Below are positions 7,978-15,600 of a stretch of DNA of 64,000 bases, piece after piece. The stretch spans positions 50,980 through 114,979 of the forward strand of contig JBLWUP010000015.1 of assembly GCA_048268885.1 (NCBI GenBank). The letters run 5' to 3'. The position numbers and the translations under genes were made by a program. Source of the DNA: Pelagibius sp048268885. Its GTDB lineage: Bacteria; Pseudomonadota; Alphaproteobacteria; Kiloniellales; Kiloniellaceae. The notes under the pieces are model-generated. The model was not told where the DNA came from. It saw only the letters and a list, made by a program, of their open reading frames with translations, and made no database searches. Every line of letters begins with the position of its first letter. The stretch's first letter is position 1.

Positions 7978-8451
7978 ATGGATAGCTCAATATACTCGAC
8001 AATTATCGTAAATCCTCATGAGGAGACGGTTCAGAGGATCGCCAGCATTGCCAGCGCGCTGGGCGAGTCCGTGGCTGTCGTCGACAGCAAGGAACAGTTC
8101 CTGGCCGTCTATTCGTCGAACGTTCGGTGCATCGTCCTGGAGGTCTCGACCCCGAATTTCTGCGGCATTGAAGTGATCCGCCATCTGGGCGAGACGCACT
8201 GCCAGGCGGCGCTGGTGCTGACGACGGACATCTCTCCCGATCTGCTGAACCTGGCGTGGAAATTGGCCACGGCCATGGGAATCGTGGTCGCCGATGTGCT
8301 GTTGAAGCCCTTGAGCGCGGAACGCCTGCAGGAGGCGCTGATCGCCGCGACCGACCCGGGGGTCTTGGCCAAGCTGCGGGCCCATCAGGCGGCTTCCCCC
8401 ACCGCCCGGCAGGAGCCGATGGACTACGGCAGCGACTGCAAGTGCGGCTGA
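7978..8451 (+). CDS. Degenerate response-regulator receiver protein
   Basis: A 157-residue protein with a receiver-like fold and no output domain. The expected order is visible: strand one TIIVNP (9-13), CIVLEVSTPNFCGIEVI (51-67), ALVLTTD (78-84) and LLKPLS (108-113) with the conserved lysine K110. The phospho-acceptor aspartate is replaced by E55, and the acidic pair after strand one is replaced by N12-P13-H14, so Mg-dependent phosphorylation looks impossible. The tail ends in DYGSDCKCG with two cysteines. It follows a palindromic promoter and lies next to the TPR regulator. Likely a pseudo-receiver acting by protein contacts; function unknown. Confidence 0.72.
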   Translation: MDSSIYSTIIVNPHEETVQRIASIASALGESVAVVDSKEQFLAVYSSNVRCIVLEVSTPNFCGIEVIRHLGETHCQAALVLTTDISPDLLNLAWKLATAMGIVVADVLLKPLSAERLQEALIAATDPGVLAKLRAHQAASPTARQEPMDYGSDCKCG

Positions 8452-8476
8452 TGAAGCTCGACCTGGGCAGGCAGTC

Positions 8477-8947
8477 CTAGTTTTTCGATACTTGCTGCGC
8501 GGAAACGTTGCCCGGTCGACCGTAGAGGTCGCGGGCGCGGGTTTCGAAGGCGGCGACCATGCGGCGCACGGCTTCGTGGAACAGGCCCTCGATGACCTTC
8601 TGCAGCAGCTTGTTGCGGAACTCGAAGTCGACGTAGAAGTCGATCAGACAGCCTTCCGGGTGATCCTCGAAGACCCAGTGGTTCTCCAGGTACTTGAAGG
8701 GCCCCTCGGCGTAGGTCACGTCGATGCGCTGTTCGGCGGGATTGGGCGCGACCCGGCTGGTGAAGCGTTCGCGGAACATCTTGAAACCGATGATCAGGTC
8801 CGCGACGATCAGGTCTTCCTGGCGCGTCTTCACACGCGCGCCCAGGCACCAGGGCAGGAATTCCGGGTAGCGCTCGATATCCACCACCAGCTCGTAGAGC
8901 TGATCCGGGTTGTAGGGCAGCACCCGTTTTTCTTTGTGAACCGGCAT
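8477..8947 (-). CDS. Coq10/RatA-like START-domain protein
   Basis: A 156-residue protein of the polyketide cyclase/START lipid-binding family. The beginning, with PYNPDQLYELVVDIERYPEF and WCLGARV, and the later TYAEGPFKYLENHWVFED and IDFYVDFEFRNKLLQ match bacterial Coq10 (ubiquinone-binding) and RatA proteins. In alphaproteobacteria this gene regularly follows lipA, as here, where it begins 68 bases after the lipA stop. The Coq10 role in handling ubiquinone is the more likely of the two; RatA's ribosome-binding toxin activity is known from E. coli. Confidence 0.88.
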   Translation of the reverse strand: MPVHKEKRVLPYNPDQLYELVVDIERYPEFLPWCLGARVKTRQEDLIVADLIIGFKMFRERFTSRVAPNPAEQRIDVTYAEGPFKYLENHWVFEDHPEGCLIDFYVDFEFRNKLLQKVIEGLFHEAVRRMVAAFETRARDLYGRPGNVSAQQVSKN

Positions 8948-9014
8948 AACTGAAGAATAAGAGCCTTAACTTGCCAGGTACTTAACCCGCGTCCCCTGCG
9001 AAGAGTTCCTGGCC

Positions 9015-9980
9015 CTAGCCGGCCGCGGCCAGCTTGGCCTCGCGGGCGGCGCGCAGCTGCGCGAAGTCCTCGCCGGCGTGATAGGAGGAGCGGGTCAGGG
9101 GCGTGGCCGAGACCATGAGGAAGCCCTTGTTGTAGGCCATGCCCTCGTACTGCTTGAATTCCTCCGGCGTCACGAAGCGGTCGACCACGTGATGCTTGGG
9201 CGTCGGCTGCAGGTACTGGCCGATGGTCAGGAAATCGACGTCGGCCGAGCGCAGGTCGTCCATCACCTGCAGCACCTCCGACTTGCTCTCTCCCAGCCCG
9301 ACCATGATGCCCGACTTGGTGAAGATCGAGGGATCGATCCGCTTCACCTCGTCCAGCAGGCGCAGCGAGTGAAAATAGCGCGCGCCGGGGCGCACCTCGG
9401 TGTAAAGCCGCGGCACGGTCTCCAGGTTGTGGTTGAAGACGTCCGGCTTGGCCGCGACGACGACTTCCAGGGCGCCTTCCTTGCGCAGGAAGTCCGGCGT
9501 CAGGATCTCGATGGTGGTCTCCGGCGCCGCTTTGCGGATCGCCCCGATGACCTCGGCGAAGTGCTGCGCCCCGCCGTCGGCAAGGTCGTCGCGGTCGACC
9601 GAGGTGATGACCACGTGCTTCAGGCCCAGCTTGGCCACGGTCTGGGCGACGTTGGTCGGCTCGAAGGGGTCGAGGGCGTTCGGCTTGCCGGTCGCCACGT
9701 TGCAGAAGGAACAGGCGCGCGTGCAGATGCCGCCCATGATCATCATGGTGGCGTGGCGCTGCGCCCAGCACTCGCCGATGTTCGGGCAGGCGGCCTCCTC
9801 GCAGACCGTGTGGAGCCCGTGCTCCTTCACGATCCGGCGGGTCTCCTGATATTCCTTGGAGACCGGCGCCTTGACCCGGATCCAGGCCGGCTTGCGCTTC
9901 ACCTCCTGGTCCGGCTTGTGGGCCTTCTCAGGGTGGCGGAGGCGCTGTTCTGTGAGTTTTTCGGTCATCTGGCCCGTCAT
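9015..9980 (-). CDS. lipA: Lipoyl synthase
   Basis: A 321-residue radical SAM enzyme that inserts two sulfurs into protein-bound octanoyl groups. Both iron-sulfur clusters are intact: the auxiliary cluster cysteines C60, C65 and C71 in CEEAACPNIGEC, and the radical SAM CxxxCxxC C86, C90 and C93 in CTRACSFC. The start is ATG 9980 or the in-frame ATG at 9968. It follows lpdA by nine bases, so lipoate synthesis is coexpressed with E3 and with the PDH subunits that carry lipoyl groups. Confidence 0.97.
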   Translation of the reverse strand: MTGQMTEKLTEQRLRHPEKAHKPDQEVKRKPAWIRVKAPVSKEYQETRRIVKEHGLHTVCEEAACPNIGECWAQRHATMMIMGGICTRACSFCNVATGKPNALDPFEPTNVAQTVAKLGLKHVVITSVDRDDLADGGAQHFAEVIGAIRKAAPETTIEILTPDFLRKEGALEVVVAAKPDVFNHNLETVPRLYTEVRPGARYFHSLRLLDEVKRIDPSIFTKSGIMVGLGESKSEVLQVMDDLRSADVDFLTIGQYLQPTPKHHVVDRFVTPEEFKQYEGMAYNKGFLMVSATPLTRSSYHAGEDFAQLRAAREAKLAAAG

Positions 9981-9989
9981 TCCTCTGGC

Positions 9990-11393
9990 CTACATGTGGA
10001 TGACGCGGCCGTAAGCGTCAAGCACCGACTCGTGCATCATCTCCGAGAGGGTCGGATGCGGGAAAACCGTGTGCATCAGCTCGGCCTCGGTGGTCTCCAG
10101 GCCCATGGCGACCACGTAGCCCTGGATCAGCTCGGTAACCTCCGCCCCCACCATGTGGGCGCCCAGCAGTTGGCCGGTCTTGGCGTCGAAGACGGTCTTC
10201 ACCATGCCGTCGGGCTCGCCGAGCGCGATGGCCTTGCCGTTGCCGATGAACGGGAAGCGCCCGACCTTGAGGTCATAGCCGGCCTCCTTGGCCTTCTTCT
10301 CGGTCAGGCCGACGCTCGCCACCTGCGGATGGCAGTAGGTGCAGCCGGGGATCTGCTCCTTCTTCATGGGATGCACGTCGTTCAACCCGGCGATCTTCTC
10401 CACGCAGATGACGCCCTCGTGCTCGGCCTTGTGGGCCAGCATTGGCGGCCCGGCGACGTCGCCGATGGCATAGATGCCCGGCTCGGCCGTGCGGCCGTAC
10501 TCGTCGATGACGATGCAGCCGCGGTCGGTCTTCACCTTGGTGCTCTCCAGGCCGATGTCCTCGATGTTGCCCTGCACGCCGACGGCGGAGATGACGCGGT
10601 CGACGGTGATCTCGGACTTCTTGCCGGCCTTGTCCTCGACGGTGGCGGTGACGTTGTCCGATCCCTTCTTCACGCCGGTCACCTTGGCCTCGGTCATGAT
10701 CTTGAGGCCGCGCTTTTCCAGCTGCTTGCGGGCCAGCTTGGAAATCTCCTCGTCCTCCACCGGCATGATCTGCGGCAGGACCTCCACCACGGTGACCTCG
10801 GCGCCCATGGAATGGAAGAAGGAGGCGAACTCGATGCCGATGGCGCCGGAGCCGATGACCAGCAGCGACTTCGGCATCTTCTCCGGCACCATGGCTTCGA
10901 AGTAAGTCCAGATCAGCTTCTTGTCCGGCTCGATGCCCGGCAGGGCGCGCGGCCTTGCGCCGGTCGCCAGGATGATGTGCTTGGCGCTCAGGTCGTCGAG
11001 CTTCTTGCCGTCCTTGGCCACGCTCACCTTGCCGGGGCCGGTCAGCTTGGCGGTGCCGTCGACGACCGTCACCTTGTTTTTCTTCAGCAGATGGCCGACG
11101 CCGCCGTTCAGCTGCTTGGAGACCTTGCGCGAGCGCTGCACGACCTTGCCGACGTCGAAGCCGACGTTATCGGCTTTCAGGCCATAGGCATCGGCGTGCT
11201 GCATGTAGTGATAGATCTCCGCCGAGCGCAGCAGCGCCTTGGTCGGGATGCAGCCCCAGTTCAGGCAGATGCCGCCCAGGTGCTGCTTCTCCACCACGCA
11301 GACCTTCATCTTCAGCTGCGCGGCGCGGATCGCGGCCACGTAGCCGCCCGGTCCGCCGCCCACGACAATGAGATCGAAATTCGTATCAGCCAC
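9990..11393 (-). CDS. lpdA: Dihydrolipoyl dehydrogenase (E3)
   Basis: A 467-residue FAD disulfide oxidoreductase that reoxidises the dihydrolipoyl groups of 2-oxo acid dehydrogenases. FAD-binding VGGGPGGYVA (11-20), the redox-active pair C43/C48 in GGICLNWGCIPTK, the NAD-binding VIGSGAIGIEFASFF and the C-terminal HPHPTLSE with the catalytic His-Glu are all present. The start is GTG 11393 with AGGAGAG just upstream. It lies 243 bases after a four-gene paralogous array that separates it from pdhC. Confidence 0.97.
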   Translation of the reverse strand: MADTNFDLIVVGGGPGGYVAAIRAAQLKMKVCVVEKQHLGGICLNWGCIPTKALLRSAEIYHYMQHADAYGLKADNVGFDVGKVVQRSRKVSKQLNGGVGHLLKKNKVTVVDGTAKLTGPGKVSVAKDGKKLDDLSAKHIILATGARPRALPGIEPDKKLIWTYFEAMVPEKMPKSLLVIGSGAIGIEFASFFHSMGAEVTVVEVLPQIMPVEDEEISKLARKQLEKRGLKIMTEAKVTGVKKGSDNVTATVEDKAGKKSEITVDRVISAVGVQGNIEDIGLESTKVKTDRGCIVIDEYGRTAEPGIYAIGDVAGPPMLAHKAEHEGVICVEKIAGLNDVHPMKKEQIPGCTYCHPQVASVGLTEKKAKEAGYDLKVGRFPFIGNGKAIALGEPDGMVKTVFDAKTGQLLGAHMVGAEVTELIQGYVVAMGLETTEAELMHTVFPHPTLSEMMHESVLDAYGRVIHM

Positions 11394-11494
11394 GTAATCT
11401 CTCCTCTAGGCCCGGTCGCTGCCACATGCGTTCATGCGCCGCCTGCCGTTCACACTCTGACTGCCGTCGTTACAACCATGGCGCCACCCCTCCA

Positions 11495-11598
11495 CTGTCA
11501 CCCTCGGGCTTGACCCGAGGGTCCATGCTTCGGCTTGGCGCCCGGCCTCTGCCATGGATCCCGGCTCGCGCTCGCAGGCTCGCTTGGCCGGGATGACG
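11495..11598. repeat. Two-hairpin intergenic palindromic repeat (copy 1)
   Basis: Between the last gene of the paralogous array and lpdA. Hairpin one is CCCTCGGG-CTTGA-CCCGAGGG (11501-11521). Hairpin two has arms ATCCCGG (11558-11564) and CCGGGAT (11588-11594). The outer ends carry TGTCA and TGACG. Two other intergenic elements in the window (18824-18905, 49677-49765) share this GTCA-hairpin-spacer-hairpin design, so it appears to be a dispersed repeat. Confidence 0.75.
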
Positions 11599-11636
11599 AG
11601 CTGGGTAAACCGTGGAGATGTGTGAATACCCCTGCC

Positions 11637-12281
11637 TCATTCCGGCGGATCCCAGATACTCGGCTCGGGCAAGCGGCCGGAGATCCAAGCGATAGTTGAC
11701 GTCATCATTCTGGCTTCGATGTCCGTCGTGTCGCTCACTGTCTCCGGATTGTAGAAGATGCCAACAGGCACGTACTGAGAAAGGTATCCCACCAGATCGA
11801 TGTGCCAGGCGCCTGCTTCCTTCCTTAGGAAGATTGCCGCATCGTCCGGGATCCCATCCGCCCGCAACAGGAAAGCCTGCGCTTCATCGCCCTCGACATA
11901 GATCTCGTCTATTTCTGCATTCGCGAGATTGCGAACAGCGAACAGGCGCTCCTTGACAGCGTAGGCGACCGGGTCCGAGTTCGCCATCCTGCGCAGCTCC
12001 TCCGCGTTGATGCTGTGGCGGAGCAGCAGGACGGCAAGCTGTTCGAGTGACGACAAGGATTTCAGCTGATCCCATTCCATGTTCAAGGCCGGGCCAAGGC
12101 TGTCGCGCAGCAGTTTGTGGCTTTCGGCGCTTGTCAATCCAGAGGCGGAAACGCTATCACCCTCGATCAACGCCGTGCGGTAGGCGCCAAGCGCCTCGGC
12201 CACGGCGGCCTGATCGTCTAGTGGCAGAGCCGGGCTTGAGGGCGCAATCACAAGCGCAATAACGAGCGCGCGAAGTCTCAT
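11637..12281 (-). CDS. Exported protein of unknown function, paralogous array member 4
   Basis: A 214-residue protein, last of four tandem paralogs read leftwards from 14195. It begins with a signal peptide (MRLRALVIALVIAPSS). Family features are YRTALIEGD (about 33-41), LLLRHSINAEELRRM, DPVAYAVKERLF, a late beta segment IFLRKEAGAWHIDLV and the C-terminal SIWDPPE. The pattern of an N-terminal helix pair and a late E-x-G-x-W-x-x-D-L strand recalls NTF2-like secreted domains, but I do not recognise a named family. Its ATG overlaps the previous stop by four bases (ATGA), so the array is translationally coupled. It is the most divergent copy. Confidence 0.85.
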   Translation of the reverse strand: MRLRALVIALVIAPSSPALPLDDQAAVAEALGAYRTALIEGDSVSASGLTSAESHKLLRDSLGPALNMEWDQLKSLSSLEQLAVLLLRHSINAEELRRMANSDPVAYAVKERLFAVRNLANAEIDEIYVEGDEAQAFLLRADGIPDDAAIFLRKEAGAWHIDLVGYLSQYVPVGIFYNPETVSDTTDIEARMMTSTIAWISGRLPEPSIWDPPE

Positions 12282-12925
12282 CCCGGCGGGTTCCAGATGT
12301 TGGCATCCGGTGCGCGGCCGGTGATGAGATGAATGATGAGCGGCACCACGGCGTTGTTGCCGTCGCTGCCGTTGAGCTGCGACAGGAAACCCGCCTGGCT
12401 TTCGAAGACCGCGCGGAAGGGCGCGATGGAGGACAGCAGGTCGAAGCGCCAGGTGCCCGCCTCCTCCTTGAAATGGACGTTCACCGGGATCGGCGAACCG
12501 GTGAGGTTCGACAGCGGCGCCTGCGCCTGAGTGCCGGCGACGGTGAAGCTCTCGGCCTCCAGCTTCTCGACATCGTTCATGTCGAAGGCCTTCTGGTCGA
12601 CCGCATAGGCCACCGGGTCGCCGTCCTTCATGGCGCGCAGCTGCTCGGCTTTCATGTTGTGGCGCAGCATCAGCACGGAGATCTGGTCCAGCAGCGGCAA
12701 CGCCTGCAGGTCGCCCGCCGGCATGGTCAGCGCGCGGTCCAGGGTCTGCTTCAGGTAGGCGTGGGTGTCCGCGGAGGTCAGCTTGGACGCCTTGGCGCCG
12801 TCGCCGTCGATCAGCGCCTGCTTGTAGGCGGCGAAGCTCTGCTCCACGGCCGCCGGGCCGTCCTGCGCGGCAGCCGGCGCGGCCAGCAGGGCCAGAAGGG
12901 CCATTATGACGAGGGGCAGTCTCAT
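12278..12925 (-). CDS. Exported protein of unknown function, paralogous array member 3
   Basis: A 215-residue paralog with a clear signal peptide (MRLPLVIMALLALLAAPAAA, cut before QDG). An upstream in-frame extension to 13081 exists, but the ATG at 12925 overlaps the stop of the preceding paralog as ATGA and directly precedes the signal peptide, so it is chosen. Family features: YKQALIDGDGAKASKLTS, MLRHNMKAEQLRAMKDGD, PVAYAVDQKAF, HFKEEAGTWRFDLL and the C-terminal NIWNPPG. Predicted periplasmic and soluble, with no membrane segment after the signal. Confidence 0.87.
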   Translation of the reverse strand: MRLPLVIMALLALLAAPAAAQDGPAAVEQSFAAYKQALIDGDGAKASKLTSADTHAYLKQTLDRALTMPAGDLQALPLLDQISVLMLRHNMKAEQLRAMKDGDPVAYAVDQKAFDMNDVEKLEAESFTVAGTQAQAPLSNLTGSPIPVNVHFKEEAGTWRFDLLSSIAPFRAVFESQAGFLSQLNGSDGNNAVVPLIIHLITGRAPDANIWNPPG

Positions 12926-13575
12926 AGCGGCGGATCCCAGATGGCCGGCGTGACTTTCTCGCCGGTGCTGCTTTCCAGGGATTTGCGAAGCAGTTCTTCC
13001 TCGCTCATACCGGACAGGGCCAAGGCCAGCCGCATCGATTTGCGCGCGACGTCCAGGTTGTGCAGCAGGTCGAGCCGCCACGCGTCGTCTTCCCGGCGAA
13101 ATTCCATGCCTATGCTGGAAGCGGATCCATCCCGGCGCAGAAGGTTCGCCTCCGCGAAGGCGCCCTCGGTGCGGTAGTTCGTCAGTTCGGCCGTCGCCAC
13201 GCTGTTTTCGCTGAACCAGCCGCGCTCCACGGCAAAGGCCATCAGCTCCTTGCCGCTCATGCGGCGCAGTTGCTCCGTCGTCAGGCCCTGTCGGAACAGG
13301 AGGATCGTGATGCGGTCCACGACATGCATGTCCATCAGGCGCGCGCGGTTCGCCGTCAGGGACTCATCGGCCATGTCGCGGTAGTACTCCAGGCTGCCCG
13401 CCGTCACCAGATCGCTGGCGGCGCCGCCGTCTTCTTCCAACAGCGCAGTTTTGTAGCCGAGGAAGGTTTGTTCCACCGCGCGTTCCGGCGTGCCTTCGGC
13501 CGTCTGCGGCTTCGTCGCGCAGGCCGCGGGCAGCAGCGCGATCAGAGCGACCACTATGGAAAGGCGCAGCTTCAC
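12922..13575 (-). CDS. Exported protein of unknown function, possible lipoprotein, paralogous array member 2
   Basis: A 217-residue paralog starting at GTG 13575, which overlaps the previous stop by four bases (GTGA). The N-terminal signal ends in LLPAACATKP, so this copy, unlike the others, may be a lipoprotein; the lipobox is imperfect because of the proline. Family features: FLGYKTALLEEDGGAASDLVT, EYYRDMADESLTANRARL, LLFRQGLTTEQLRRMSGKE, LMAFAVERGWF, FRREDDAWRLDLL and the C-terminal AIWDPPL. Function unknown. Confidence 0.87.
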   Translation of the reverse strand: MKLRLSIVVALIALLPAACATKPQTAEGTPERAVEQTFLGYKTALLEEDGGAASDLVTAGSLEYYRDMADESLTANRARLMDMHVVDRITILLFRQGLTTEQLRRMSGKELMAFAVERGWFSENSVATAELTNYRTEGAFAEANLLRRDGSASSIGMEFRREDDAWRLDLLHNLDVARKSMRLALALSGMSEEELLRKSLESSTGEKVTPAIWDPPL

Positions 13576-14195
13576 GATGGCGGGCTCCAGATATCGGGAC
13601 TGGGCTTGCGGCCGGTGCCCTGTTCGAGCATCAGCATCACGAAGTCGTCCTCGCTGAGACCGGATTGCTGGACAGCGTATTCGAAGGCGGTGCGGGTAAG
13701 CTTCATCAGCGCGACGAGATCAAGCAGCCAACGCCCGCCTTCCCTCACGAATTCCATCTTGAAGGAACTCTTCAGGCCGTCCTGCCGCAGAATGGTGCCG
13801 CTGGCGTGGTCGCCCTCGATCTCATAGTGGCCGAGGCGCAGCTGCGAAGCGCCGTTGCGGCCGATCCAGCCCTCGTCCACCGCGTAGGAAACGACTTCAC
13901 TGCCGCTCATGCTCTGCAGGGTGGTGCGGTCCAGGTTGTGACGCAGCAGCATGGCATACAGCCGGTCGGTCAGATGGATTTCGTGCAGGCCGGCGCGGTC
14001 CAGCGTCAGGGCGTGATCCGCCAGGTCGCGGAAGTATTCCCGCGAGTTCTGCGTCACGACATCGGCGGCGGTATCGCCGTCCGCCTCCAGGATCGCCGTC
14101 TTGTAGGCCAGGAAGCTCTCTTTCACATCGTCGATCGGCTCGGCCGTCGCGGGAAGCGGCAGCAAGAGGAACAGAAGTACCAGCAGACGTCGCAT
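13572..14195 (-). CDS. Exported protein of unknown function, paralogous array member 1
   Basis: A 207-residue protein, the first gene of the array, beginning 28 bases after the pdhC stop on the same strand and so probably in the pdh transcript. Signal peptide MRRLLVLLFLLLPLPATA is cut before EPID. Family features: FLAYKTAILEADGDTAADVVT, REYFRDLADHALTLDRAGL, LLRHNLDRTTLQSMSG, SEVVSYAVDEGW, EFVREGGRWLLDLV and the C-terminal DIWSPPS. The four copies keep the same motif order and nearly equal length, so they arose by tandem duplication and then diverged strongly. Confidence 0.87.
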   Translation of the reverse strand: MRRLLVLLFLLLPLPATAEPIDDVKESFLAYKTAILEADGDTAADVVTQNSREYFRDLADHALTLDRAGLHEIHLTDRLYAMLLRHNLDRTTLQSMSGSEVVSYAVDEGWIGRNGASQLRLGHYEIEGDHASGTILRQDGLKSSFKMEFVREGGRWLLDLVALMKLTRTAFEYAVQQSGLSEDDFVMLMLEQGTGRKPSPDIWSPPS

Positions 14196-14223
14196 GGGGT
14201 GGTCCCCTTCGAAAGAGGCCGCC

Positions 14224-15576
14224 TTACAGCAGCATGGAGAGCGGATCCTCGATCAGCTTCTTGAAGGCGGCCAGGAACTCGGCACCGACGGCGCCGTCGA
14301 CCACGCGGTGATCGACCGACAGGGTGCAGCTCATCACCGTCGCGACGGACAGCGCGCCGTCCTTCACCACCGGGCGCTGTTCGCCGGCGCCCACCGCCAG
14401 GATACAGCCCTGCGGCGGGTTGATGACGGCGGAGAACTCCTTGATGCCGAACATGCCGAGATTGGAGACGGAGAAAGTCCCGCCCTGGTACTCCTCGGGC
14501 TTCAGCTTGCCGTCGCGCGCGCGTCCGGCCAGATCTTTCATCTCGTTGGCAATGCTGGCCAGGCCCTTGCCCTCGGCCGCCTTGATGATCGGCGTGATGA
14601 GGCCCGCGGGCGTCGCCACGGCGACCGAGACGTCGGCGTGCTCGTAGAACAGCAGGCCGGACTCGTCGTAGGAGGCGTTGGCCGCCGGCACCTGCTTCAG
14701 CGCCAGAGCCACCGCGCGGATGACGAAGTCGTTGACCGAGATCTTGTAGGCGTCGGAGCGGCTGTTCAGTTCCTTGCGGACCTTCAGCAGTTCGTCCAGC
14801 TGGCAGTCGACCGTCAGGTAGAAGTGCGGCACCTGCTGCTTGGACTCGGTGAGACGCTTGGCGATGACCTTGCGCATGCCGCTGAGCGGCTCCTGCGTGT
14901 AGGCCATGTCCAGCATGTCGGCGAGTTGCTTGGCGCCCGGTCCCGCGGCTGCCGGCGCCGCGGCAGCGGCAGCGGCAGGCGCGGCTGCCGCTTCATCTTT
15001 CGCCGCGGGCGCCGCGCCGGGCTTCGCGGCTTCCACGTCGGCCTTCACGATGCGGCCGTGCGGGCCACTGCCCTTGATCGCGGTGAGGTCGACGCCCTTG
15101 TCTTTGGCGATGCGCCGGGCCAGCGGGCTGGCGAAGATGCGTCCGTCGGGACCGGAGGGGGCGGCCGGGGCGGGTGTCTCGGCTGTCTTGAGTTCGGGCC
15201 CCTTTGCCGGCGGCTCGGCGCCGTTGCCCTTGGAGGGGGGCTCCGCCTTCTCTTCCTTGGCCGCTTCCTTCGGCGCCTCTTTGGGCGCCGGCGCGTCGGC
15301 CTGCGGATCGGCAGGGATGGCCGAGGCGTCCTCGCCTTCCTCCAGCAGCACGGCGATGACCTTGTTCACCGGCACGCCATCGGTGCCTTCGGCGACCACG
15401 AGCTTGCCGACGGTGCCCTCGTCGATGCTCTCCACTTCCATGGTCGCCTTATCGGTCTCGATCTCGGCGATCACGTCGCCGGAGGTAACCTCGTCGCCTT
15501 CCTTGACCAGCCACTTGGCGAGCGTGCCCTCGGTCATGGTCGGCGAAAGCGCCGGCATCAGGATATTGATCGGCAT
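14224..15576 (-). CDS. pdhC: Pyruvate dehydrogenase E2, dihydrolipoamide acetyltransferase
   Basis: A 450-residue core subunit of the pyruvate dehydrogenase complex. The single lipoyl domain (1-80) carries the lipoylated lysine K43 in ETDKATMEVES. An Ala/Pro/Glu-rich linker follows, then the E1/E3-binding domain (about 145-182, GRIFASPLARRIAKD), a second Ala-rich linker (about 186-212) and the catalytic domain with H423 and D427 in SVDHRVVDG. It follows pdhB by 24 bases. Confidence 0.97.
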   Translation of the reverse strand: MPINILMPALSPTMTEGTLAKWLVKEGDEVTSGDVIAEIETDKATMEVESIDEGTVGKLVVAEGTDGVPVNKVIAVLLEEGEDASAIPADPQADAPAPKEAPKEAAKEEKAEPPSKGNGAEPPAKGPELKTAETPAPAAPSGPDGRIFASPLARRIAKDKGVDLTAIKGSGPHGRIVKADVEAAKPGAAPAAKDEAAAAPAAAAAAAPAAAGPGAKQLADMLDMAYTQEPLSGMRKVIAKRLTESKQQVPHFYLTVDCQLDELLKVRKELNSRSDAYKISVNDFVIRAVALALKQVPAANASYDESGLLFYEHADVSVAVATPAGLITPIIKAAEGKGLASIANEMKDLAGRARDGKLKPEEYQGGTFSVSNLGMFGIKEFSAVINPPQGCILAVGAGEQRPVVKDGALSVATVMSCTLSVDHRVVDGAVGAEFLAAFKKLIEDPLSMLL

Positions 15577-15600
15577 GTCTTGCGTTCCTCCCCGCCCGCG

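Noticed and set aside
9078..11513. Plus-strand open frame of 811 codons opposite lipA and lpdA
   Set aside because: Its product is low-complexity and rich in His, Leu, Gly and Asp, as expected from reading the complement of GC-rich coding DNA. The minus-strand genes are complete and motif-supported.
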